The notes below the pieces were generated by a model. That model saw nothing but the letters and a program-made list of their open reading frames with translations. It made no database searches and had not been told where the DNA came from. A stretch of DNA of 5,182 bases from Actinomycetota bacterium (GTDB lineage Bacteria; Actinomycetota; Acidimicrobiia; IMCC26256; JACDBD01): assembly GCA_013695115.1 (NCBI GenBank), contig JACDBD010000394.1:1-5182 (forward strand), read 5' to 3'. The translations under genes were made by a program, and so were the position numbers. Each line of letters starts with the position of its first letter. The first letter of the stretch is position 1. This document shows, piece by piece, positions 1 through 4,229 of the stretch.

Positions 1-306
1 TACGCCACCGGGGCAGCCCACATGGCGCTCGGCTGGGTCCTGTCGGAGGGCATCGCCGTCGATCCCGAGACCGGCGAGGTCCACGACCTCACCATCCGGT
101 CGTTCGGCATCATCCGGGCCAAGGACACGCCCCCGATCGACGTCGAGGTCGTGGACGATCCCGGTCCGCCGCTCGAGCGGGCGTCGGACGCGGTGTTCGC
201 CGCGGTCGCGGCCGCTACTTGGAACGCGCTCACCGACGCGGAGGGCACGCGGCCCGAGTGGTTCCCGGCGAGGGAGACCCGAGCCGCGCGCCGACTCCGC
301 CGCTAG
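1..306 (+). CDS. Molybdopterin-dependent oxidoreductase (xanthine dehydrogenase/aldehyde oxidase family), C-terminal fragment
   Basis: Only the last 101 codons are visible; the reading frame is open from base 1, so the gene starts upstream and the Met codon at 22 is internal. The stretch YATGAAHMALGWVLSEGIAVD, followed by PETGEVHDLTIRSFGI and IRAKDTPPIDVEVVDD, matches the end of the molybdenum-cofactor domain of the large subunit. There a Gly-rich helix is followed by '(L/Y)..E....D..G.....(D/S)(Y/F).I....D.P.I.V'. Enzymes of this family hydroxylate purines, aldehydes or N-heterocycles, usually in the cytoplasm and with 2Fe-2S and FAD partners; the substrate here cannot be told. Oddly, where the family normally has a Gly-x-Gly-Glu loop with the catalytic Glu, this protein runs from VVDDPGPP straight into ERASDAVFAAVAAATW. 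It could be a divergent or non-catalytic paralogue. The family call is fairly sure, the substrate unknown. Confidence 0.72.
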   Translation, partial: YATGAAHMALGWVLSEGIAVDPETGEVHDLTIRSFGIIRAKDTPPIDVEVVDDPGPPLERASDAVFAAVAAATWNALTDAEGTRPEWFPARETRAARRLRR

Positions 307-310
307 GCAG

Positions 311-994
311 CTACTTCGCTGCGGCCGTTCGGTTCCCGCCGAGCTCGATCACCATGTAGATGCTCACGATGAGGATGAACAGCATCGTGGTCACGTAGCC
401 GCCGAAGCTGAACAGGCCCAGGGGACTGTCGTAGTCGTCCGCCACCATGCCGAACACGCCGACCAGCTGCACGACCCCCGAGAGCAGGCCGAACCATCCG
501 ACCCAAGCCGGGAACAGCCGGGTCCGGAAGATCAGGACGGTGACCGCGAGGATGAAAGCCGCGCCGGTTGCGCCCAGCGGCGTGAACGCGAGGAAATTGA
601 GGTTCCACGCCACCCGCAGGAGACCGTCCTCGGCCACGGCCGCGGTGTCCTCCCACGCGAACGCGGTGATCGGGACGCTCGCTCCCACCGCCAGGGCGAT
701 GGTGACGAGGCCGGCTCCGAACGCCGTCGCGCTCAAGCGCCCTGCCCCCCCCTCGGCGACTCGGAGCACCGACCGCAGGCTTCCGAGGAACCAGATGAAG
801 AAGAACGCCGAGAGGGCGTTGAGTGTCGTGGCCAGGAGGATGGTCCCGCCGTCGTCGACGAGGTACTCCCGGATCTCACCGGCGCCCGCGTCGAAGTCGG
901 GCGAGTCGCCCATCAACGGACCCGTCGCCGCCTGCAGGATCACGAACACGATGCCCGTGGCCGCGGCCAGCCGTTCCCACTGTCTGGTGTCCAT
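311..994 (-). CDS. Six-helix integral membrane protein of unknown function
   Basis: The product has 227 residues. Hydrophobic segments suggest six transmembrane helices at about 9-27, 51-71, 88-112, 128-155, 163-184 and 194-216. A polar, acidic loop at about 28-50 follows helix 1 and a Gly/Arg-rich loop at about 72-87 follows helix 2. No catalytic or binding motif is seen. Size and layout resemble the uncharacterised DUF4386-type membrane proteins, but I cannot confirm that membership. The start was chosen at the ATG beginning MDTRQWERLAA because GGGAGG lies five bases upstream and the hydrophobic protein begins there; the frame stays open further upstream only as an antisense shadow of the hydrolase gene. 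Its stop is four bases from the stop of the converging molybdoenzyme gene. The coding strand carries a run of eight G at codons 81-84. Function unknown. Confidence 0.8.
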   Translation of the reverse strand: MDTRQWERLAAATGIVFVILQAATGPLMGDSPDFDAGAGEIREYLVDDGGTILLATTLNALSAFFFIWFLGSLRSVLRVAEGGAGRLSATAFGAGLVTIALAVGASVPITAFAWEDTAAVAEDGLLRVAWNLNFLAFTPLGATGAAFILAVTVLIFRTRLFPAWVGWFGLLSGVVQLVGVFGMVADDYDSPLGLFSFGGYVTTMLFILIVSIYMVIELGGNRTAAAK

Positions 995-999
995 CTCCG

Positions 1000-1005
1000 C
1001 CTCCC
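1000..1005 (-). promoter_or_regulatory. Shine-Dalgarno of the membrane protein gene
   Basis: Reading the - strand, GGGAGG is followed by five bases (CGGAG) and then ATG. This strong site decides the start of the membrane protein at 994 against the much longer upstream open frame. Confidence 0.7.
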
Positions 1006-1022
1006 AACGCGCCCCAGTGGCG

Positions 1023-1036
1023 CACGATTGATCGTG
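1023..1036. promoter_or_regulatory. Perfect inverted repeat, candidate operator
   Basis: CACGAT-TG-ATCGTG is a perfect 6-bp inverted repeat with a 2-base centre in the divergent spacer between the membrane protein and the small peptide/hydrolase unit. It is nested within CGCCCC (1010-1015) and GGGGCG (1038-1043), which are also complementary but unevenly spaced. One arm coincides with the best -10 candidate for the membrane protein gene. Symmetry and position suggest a site for a dimeric transcription factor; the factor is unknown and chance cannot be excluded in GC-rich DNA. Confidence 0.35.
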
Positions 1037-1059
1037 AGGGGCGGCGCGCCCGGAATCAA
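1031..1059 (-). promoter_or_regulatory. Candidate sigma70-type promoter for the membrane protein gene
   Basis: On the - strand TTGATT (1059-1054) is followed after 17 bases by CACGAT (1036-1031), giving matches of 4/6 and 3/6 to TTGACA and TATAAT at ideal spacing, with the start codon about 37 bases downstream of the -10. The -10 overlaps the inverted repeat at 1023-1036, so a protein bound there would block it. Moderate to weak evidence from sequence alone. Confidence 0.3.
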
Positions 1060-1139
1060 GCACCCCCGGGCCGGTTTCGGTAACTTCTGGCGGTGCGACG
1101 GGCACACGCAGCTGACGCGCGAACGACGAGGCGATAGAG

Positions 1140-1289
1140 ATGGCCGGCGCCGTCATCATCGTGATCGTGATGGTCCTCGTGCTTCCGGTGGCGATCATGT
1201 TCGCCGGCGCGGTCTGGAGCGCGATCTTCGGGTGGGCGAACGGGACGGGCGACGACGCCCCCGCCGAAGGCGAAGCCGCCTCGAAGTGA
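1140..1289 (+). CDS. Small single-span membrane peptide (49 aa), coupled to the hydrolase gene
   Basis: The ATG opens a 49-codon frame. Residues 4-32 form an almost unbroken hydrophobic stretch (MAGAVIIVIVMVLVLPVAIM, then FAGAVWSAIFGW), which predicts one membrane helix. It is followed by a short polar tail rich in Asp, Glu and Ala (GDDAPAEGEAASK). GAGG lies eight bases before the ATG. The stop overlaps the GTG start of the downstream hydrolase in the four bases GTGA, which points to translational coupling and argues that the frame is real. No family is recognised; short membrane peptides of this type are common hypothetical proteins in actinobacteria. An alternative is that it acts mainly as a leader frame for the hydrolase. 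Function unknown. Confidence 0.6.
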   Translation: MAGAVIIVIVMVLVLPVAIMFAGAVWSAIFGWANGTGDDAPAEGEAASK

Positions 1290-1990
1290 CCACGACCGAG
1301 ACCCGGCGGGTCGCGACATCGGCCGGCGACTACTTCGACGCCCACGTCGCCCTGCCCGAGAGCCGCAAGGGTCCGGGCATCCTCCTCTTCCACGAGGCGC
1401 TCGGCAGCACCGACTACCTCCGTAGCGTCGCCGAGCGGCTCGCCGGCCTCGGCTACGTCGTGGTCGCCCCCGACGTCTTCTGGCGCATCGAGCGCAACGT
1501 GGAGCTCGCCCACGACGAGGCGGGCATGATGCGGGCGGGCGAGCTGCTGGGGAGCTTCGACCCGGAGGGCACGACCCTGGACATGTCCGGCGCCCTTCGG
1601 TTCCTCCGGGACCAGCCCGAGGTGAGCGGCTCGGTGGGCATTGTCGGGCACTGCTTCGGGGGGCTGATGACCTATCTCGTCGCTTGTGCCGCCGACCCCG
1701 ACTGCGCGGTCTCGTACTACGGCGTCGGGATCGACCAGGGCCTCGACCGGGCGCCGCAGCTCGCGTGCCCGACGCTGTTCCACTTCGGGACCGACGACGC
1801 CTTCGTCCCGCTCGACACGGTCACCAAGCTGCGCGACGCGCTCGGCGCCAAACCCAACGTCGAGTTCGAGACCTACGACGGTGCCGGCCATGCCTTCGAC
1901 AACCCCCACGCGCCCTGGCACGACCCCGATGCCGCCGGCCGGGCGTGGGACCGCACGACGAGCTTCCTAGCCGAGCACCTGCAGGGTTAG
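1286..1990 (+). CDS. Dienelactone hydrolase family protein
   Basis: The 234-residue product is the usual length for single-domain dienelactone hydrolases, cytoplasmic alpha/beta-hydrolases of chlorocatechol and related catabolism. The nucleophile elbow GHCFGG gives Cys123, TDDAFVP gives Asp171 and GAGHAF gives His202. These are the same triad numbers I recall for Pseudomonas ClcD. HEALG (Glu37) matches the Glu that gates the Cys, and GYVVVAPDVFW is the typical strand-3 segment. The GTG start overlaps the stop of the small peptide gene; a frame open further upstream only covers that gene and the spacer. The positions matching the carboxylate-binding arginines Arg81 and Arg206 of ClcD appear to be Met81 and Asn206, so true dienelactone is not assured as substrate; carboxymethylenebutenolidase is the generic label. 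Family sure, substrate open. Confidence 0.92.
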   Translation: MTTTETRRVATSAGDYFDAHVALPESRKGPGILLFHEALGSTDYLRSVAERLAGLGYVVVAPDVFWRIERNVELAHDEAGMMRAGELLGSFDPEGTTLDMSGALRFLRDQPEVSGSVGIVGHCFGGLMTYLVACAADPDCAVSYYGVGIDQGLDRAPQLACPTLFHFGTDDAFVPLDTVTKLRDALGAKPNVEFETYDGAGHAFDNPHAPWHDPDAAGRAWDRTTSFLAEHLQG

Positions 1991-1993
1991 CTG

Positions 1994-2689
1994 CTAGCGG
2001 GTCAGGCCGAAGCGGTAGCCGACCGAGCGCACCGTCTGGATCAGGGGCGCGTGTTCCTCGCCGAGCTTGGCCCGCAGCCGCCGTACGTGGACGTCGACCG
2101 TGCGGGCGCCGCCGTAGTACTCGTAGCCCCACACCCGCGACAGCAGCTGCTCGCGCGTGAACACCTTGCCCGGGTGCGTGGTCAGGAACTTGAGCAGCTC
2201 GTACTCCATGTACGTCAGGTCGAGCGGACGCTGGCCGATCGCAGCCTGGTAGGTCTCGACGTTGAGCGCGAGCTCGCCGTACTCGACGACCGAGGCCGAG
2301 GTCGACCGACCGGCGCGCCAGTGGAGATGCCGCAGCCGTGCCTCGAGCTCCCGGGGGTGGAAGGGCGACAGGCAGAAGTCGTCGAAGAGGTCCTCGCGCA
2401 GTTCGAGGTCGCCCAGCTGCGCGCCCGACACCAGCAGCAGGATCGGCTCGAGCGGCGCGTCGCGCTTGCGCAACGACCGGCAGATGCCGAACGCGCCCTC
2501 GGGGTCGTCGTCGCCGCACACGACCGCCCCGCCCCAGCCGCCGGACGGCTCGTCCTGGGTCGCCACCGACGCGTTCGCCACCGCCTTCCACCGGTACCCG
2601 GCGAGGTCGAGGGTCTGGGCCAGCAGCGGCGGCGGCGGGTCCGGGTACACGAGGATCGGTTCGGTCACGTCGTCCCCGCCCCCTGTCAT
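1994..2689 (-). CDS. glnR: GlnR-like atypical OmpR-family response regulator
   Basis: The product has 231 residues. Residues about 11-125 form a degenerate receiver domain and about 138-229 an OmpR/PhoB winged-helix DNA-binding domain. The latter holds LDLTYMEYELLKFL, FTREQLLSRVWGYEYYGG, the recognition helix ARTVDVHVRRLRAKL and the wing TVRSVGYRF. It closely resembles Streptomyces GlnR, the orphan global nitrogen regulator, as I remember it. As in GlnR, the receiver lacks the phosphorylation pocket: gapless alignment puts Cys58 at the acceptor Asp (Asp60-62 are nearby) and Ser108 replaces the conserved Lys of the 'KPF' motif. Its ATG shares one base with the stop of the upstream glutamine synthetase gene (TGATG), so it is probably co-transcribed and coupled. 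A GTG seven codons in (2668) is an alternative start. Role inferred: transcriptional control of glnA genes. Orthology to GlnR rather than a paralogue is likely but unproven; no cognate kinase gene is in the window. Confidence 0.75.
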   Translation of the reverse strand: MTGGGDDVTEPILVYPDPPPPLLAQTLDLAGYRWKAVANASVATQDEPSGGWGGAVVCGDDDPEGAFGICRSLRKRDAPLEPILLLVSGAQLGDLELREDLFDDFCLSPFHPRELEARLRHLHWRAGRSTSASVVEYGELALNVETYQAAIGQRPLDLTYMEYELLKFLTTHPGKVFTREQLLSRVWGYEYYGGARTVDVHVRRLRAKLGEEHAPLIQTVRSVGYRFGLTR

Positions 2690-4047
2690 CAGAGGCTCCC
2701 GAGGTACCGGTCGAGCTCCCACGGCGTCACCTGGGCCTTGTACTCGACCCACTCCCGGCGCTTGTTGCGGATGAAGTGCTCGAAGACGTGCTCGCCCAGC
2801 GCCTCCGCCACCAGCTCGGAGCGCTCCAGCCGGTCGACCGCGTCGGCCAGCGAGCTCGGCAGCGCACCGATGCCCTCGGCGGCGCGCTCCTCGGGTGTCA
2901 TCTCGAAGATGTTGTTGGTCGCCTCGGGCGGGAGCTCGTAGCCCTCCTCGACTCCCTTGAGCCCGGCCGCCAGCATCACGCTGAACGCCAGGTAGGGGTT
3001 GCAGGCGGGGTCGGGGGAGCGGAACTCGATGCGGGTCGACGACTCCTTGCCCTTCTTGGCGATCGGCACCCGCACCAGCGCGCTCCGGTTGTTGCGGGCC
3101 CAGCACACGTACACCGGCGCCTCGTACCCGACGATCGGCGCGGGCCCGCCAGGTACCTGCGCCATCCCCAGCCGCTTGTACGAGTTGACCCACTGGTTGG
3201 TGACCGCGGTGATCTCGGACGCGTGCCGCAGCAGCCCGGCGATGAAGCACTTGCCCACCTTCGAGAGCCCGTGCTCGTCACCGGGGTCGTGGAAGGCGTT
3301 GACGTCGCCCTCGAACAGCGACAGGTGGGTGTGCATCCCGGATCCGAACGCGTCGGGGATCGGCTTGGGCATGAACGTGGCGTACACGCCGAGGTCCTGG
3401 GCGACCTCCTTGACCACCAGCCGGAAGGTCATGACGTTGTCGGCCATAGTGAGCGCGTCGGTGTAGCGCAGGTCGATCTCGTGCTGGCTGGGGCCGAGCT
3501 CGTGGAAGCTGTACTCGACCGGGATGCCCATGGCCTCGAGGGTGATGATGGTCTGCTTGCGCAGCTCGCTCACCATGTCGAGCTGGGTCAGGTCGAAGTA
3601 ACTCGCCCGGTCGAGCGGCACCGGGTTCTCGGCAGACTCGAAGTAGTAGAACTCCATCTCCGGTCCGGCGTAGAACGTGAACCCCTTCTCGCGGGCGCGC
3701 TCGAGGTTGCGTTTCAGCACGAAGCGGGGGTCACCGTCGAACGGCTCGCCGTCGAGGTGCTGGATGTCGCAGAAGATGCGCGCCGCCGGCGCATCGTCGC
3801 CGCGCCACGGGACGATCTCGAATGTGTTGGGGTCGGGAAGGGCGAGCATGTCCGACTCCTGGACCCGCGTGTACCCCTCGATCGCGGAGCCGTCGAAGGT
3901 CATGCCCTCCTCGAGCGCCACCTCGAGCTCGGCCGGGGTGATCGCGAAGCTCTTCAGCGAGCCGACGACGTCGGTGAACCACAGGCGCACGAAGCGCACG
4001 CCCCGCTCCTCGACCGTCCGCAGCACATAGTCGAGCTGCCGTTCCAT
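2689..4047 (-). CDS. glnA2: Type I glutamine synthetase, GSI-alpha/GlnA2-like
   Basis: This 452-residue enzyme would make glutamine from glutamate, ammonia and ATP as a cytoplasmic dodecamer. The N-terminal beta-grasp domain spans about 14-100 (FDGSAIEG, Asp52). The catalytic domain carries metal-ligand glutamates in PEMEF (Glu130, Glu132), HELG and QHEIDLRY (Glu190). It also has GSGMHTH (His239), NQWVNSYKRL, the flap GYEAPV (Glu309), NRSALVRVP (Arg321) and RIEFRSPDPACNPYLAF. The start MERQLDYVLRTVEER-GVRFVRLWFTDV aligns with Mycobacterium GlnA2 as I recall it. The adenylylation-loop Tyr is Phe381 (NNIFEMTPEER) and the beta-type insertion is absent, so it should not be controlled by adenylylation. 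Oddly, 11-12 extra residues (294-305) sit just before the flap. No good Shine-Dalgarno precedes the ATG. The gene overlaps the regulator gene by one base and diverges from glnA. Glutamine synthetase fold is certain; a related role such as gamma-glutamyl-polyamine ligation is less likely but possible. Confidence 0.95.
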   Translation of the reverse strand: MERQLDYVLRTVEERGVRFVRLWFTDVVGSLKSFAITPAELEVALEEGMTFDGSAIEGYTRVQESDMLALPDPNTFEIVPWRGDDAPAARIFCDIQHLDGEPFDGDPRFVLKRNLERAREKGFTFYAGPEMEFYYFESAENPVPLDRASYFDLTQLDMVSELRKQTIITLEAMGIPVEYSFHELGPSQHEIDLRYTDALTMADNVMTFRLVVKEVAQDLGVYATFMPKPIPDAFGSGMHTHLSLFEGDVNAFHDPGDEHGLSKVGKCFIAGLLRHASEITAVTNQWVNSYKRLGMAQVPGGPAPIVGYEAPVYVCWARNNRSALVRVPIAKKGKESSTRIEFRSPDPACNPYLAFSVMLAAGLKGVEEGYELPPEATNNIFEMTPEERAAEGIGALPSSLADAVDRLERSELVAEALGEHVFEHFIRNKRREWVEYKAQVTPWELDRYLGSL

Positions 4048-4053
4048 CCGTCC

Positions 4054-4059
4054 AGTCTG
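4054..4059 (-). promoter_or_regulatory. Candidate -10 for a leaderless glnA2 transcript
   Basis: On the - strand CAGACT occupies positions -12 to -7 relative to the A of the glnA2 ATG. This is where a -10 element would lie if transcription began at the start codon. It keeps the A and T of TAnnnT. The ATG lacks a properly spaced Shine-Dalgarno (only GGACGG abutting it), and leaderless mRNAs are common in actinobacteria. Weak evidence from position more than from sequence. Confidence 0.22.
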
Positions 4060-4064
4060 ACAGG

Positions 4065-4088
4065 CGACCGGCCCAGTTCGGCCGGTCG
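4065..4088. repeat. Perfect 9-bp inverted repeat upstream of glnA2
   Basis: CGACCGGCC (4065-4073), six bases CAGTTC, then GGCCGGTCG (4080-4088) form a perfect inverted repeat. It lies 18 bases before the glnA2 start and 10 bases from the candidate GlnR operator. It would cover the -35 region of a leaderless glnA2 promoter or form a stable hairpin in a longer leader RNA. There is no T-run on either side, so it is not a standard intrinsic terminator. Possible roles are operator, attenuating hairpin or transcript-stability element. Confidence 0.45.
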
Positions 4089-4098
4089 AGGCGGGCGT

Positions 4099-4136
4099 GT
4101 AACAGAGCGTTCACGCTCGGGCAATAACCGTGAAAT
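4099..4136. promoter_or_regulatory. Candidate GlnR operator between the two glutamine synthetase genes
   Basis: GTAAC (4099), TTCAC (4110), GCAAT (4121) and GAAAT (4132) are separated by exactly six bases each, so they repeat every 11 bases on one face of the helix. The known Streptomyces GlnR box is two such pairs, roughly gTnAC-n6-GaAAC repeated. Here the first unit is a full match and the last is 4/5; the middle two are weaker. The first pair also fits the AC-n9-AC core described for actinobacterial GlnR. A GlnR-like regulator encoded 1.4 kb away and two glnA genes flanking the site make this the natural target. Confidence 0.45.
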
Positions 4137-4171
4137 CCCGGGCTGAGAGCGTGCGTGCGGCATCCAAACGA

Positions 4172-4187
4172 GGGGGCCTAGGCTCCC
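4172..4187. repeat. Near-perfect palindrome around the glnA -10 candidate
   Basis: GGGGGCCTAGGCTCCC has a perfect 8-bp core, GCCTAGGC (4176-4183), extended by four further positions on each side with a single G/T mismatch. It contains TAGGCT. No loop is available, so it would act as a DNA element if at all. Palindromes of this length can arise by chance in GC-rich sequence. Confidence 0.2.
4179..4184 (+). promoter_or_regulatory. Candidate -10 box for glnA
   Basis: TAGGCT fits the actinobacterial TAnnnT -10 pattern and would place the transcript start near 4191, about 40 bases before the GTG start of glnA. No good -35 hexamer lies 16-18 bases upstream, as often seen for activator-dependent promoters; the candidate GlnR operator ends about 42 bases upstream of it. 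Tentative. Confidence 0.28.
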
Positions 4188-4201
4188 GCCGTTCTCGGCG
4201 G
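4186..4201 (+). repeat. Small hairpin in the glnA leader
   Basis: CCGCCG, four bases TTCT, then CGGCGG give a perfect 6-bp stem with a tetraloop. It ends 15 bases before the glnA Shine-Dalgarno, so it should leave the ribosome site open. It could be a 5'-end stabilising stem or chance in GC-rich DNA. Confidence 0.25.
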
Positions 4202-4216
4202 ACAGGTCAATGGTCT

Positions 4217-4223
4217 GGGAGGT
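4217..4223 (+). promoter_or_regulatory. Shine-Dalgarno deciding the GTG start of glnA
   Basis: GGGAGGT lies six bases before the GTG at 4230. This strong site and the alignment of the N terminus with other GlnA proteins support the GTG start. The nearby ATG at 4210 is in another frame and leads to a stop after 16 codons. Confidence 0.7.
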
Positions 4224-4229
4224 AAGGAC

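Noticed and set aside
1043..1050. Palindrome GGCGCGCC in the left divergent spacer
   Set aside because: An 8-base all-G/C palindrome is expected by chance in such DNA and fits no promoter layout.
1028..1285. Upstream extension of the hydrolase frame from a TTG codon
   Set aside because: The translated part is Arg-rich low-complexity sequence with no similarity to the family, and it covers the spacer and the small peptide gene; the GTG at 1286 gives the standard length and triad numbering.
995..1921. Open frame on the - strand extending the membrane protein by 309 codons upstream
   Set aside because: It runs antisense through the hydrolase and small peptide genes, its composition is Arg/Gly/Val/Asp-rich with no domain, and a strong Shine-Dalgarno precedes the ATG at 994.
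2647..2668. GTG at 2668 as the start of the regulator
   Set aside because: Not excluded, and relatives may well start there (VTEPILVYPD), but the ATG at 2689 overlaps the stop of the upstream gene in the typical coupled form, so it was preferred.
4065..4088. Inverted repeat as an intrinsic terminator
   Set aside because: It lies between divergent starts where no transcript should end, and no T-run follows on either strand.
2338..4146. 602-codon + strand open frame opposite the GlnA2-like gene
   Set aside because: Rich in Arg, Val, Glu and Leu from the reverse complement of a high-GC gene; no motif, while the opposite strand encodes an unmistakable glutamine synthetase.
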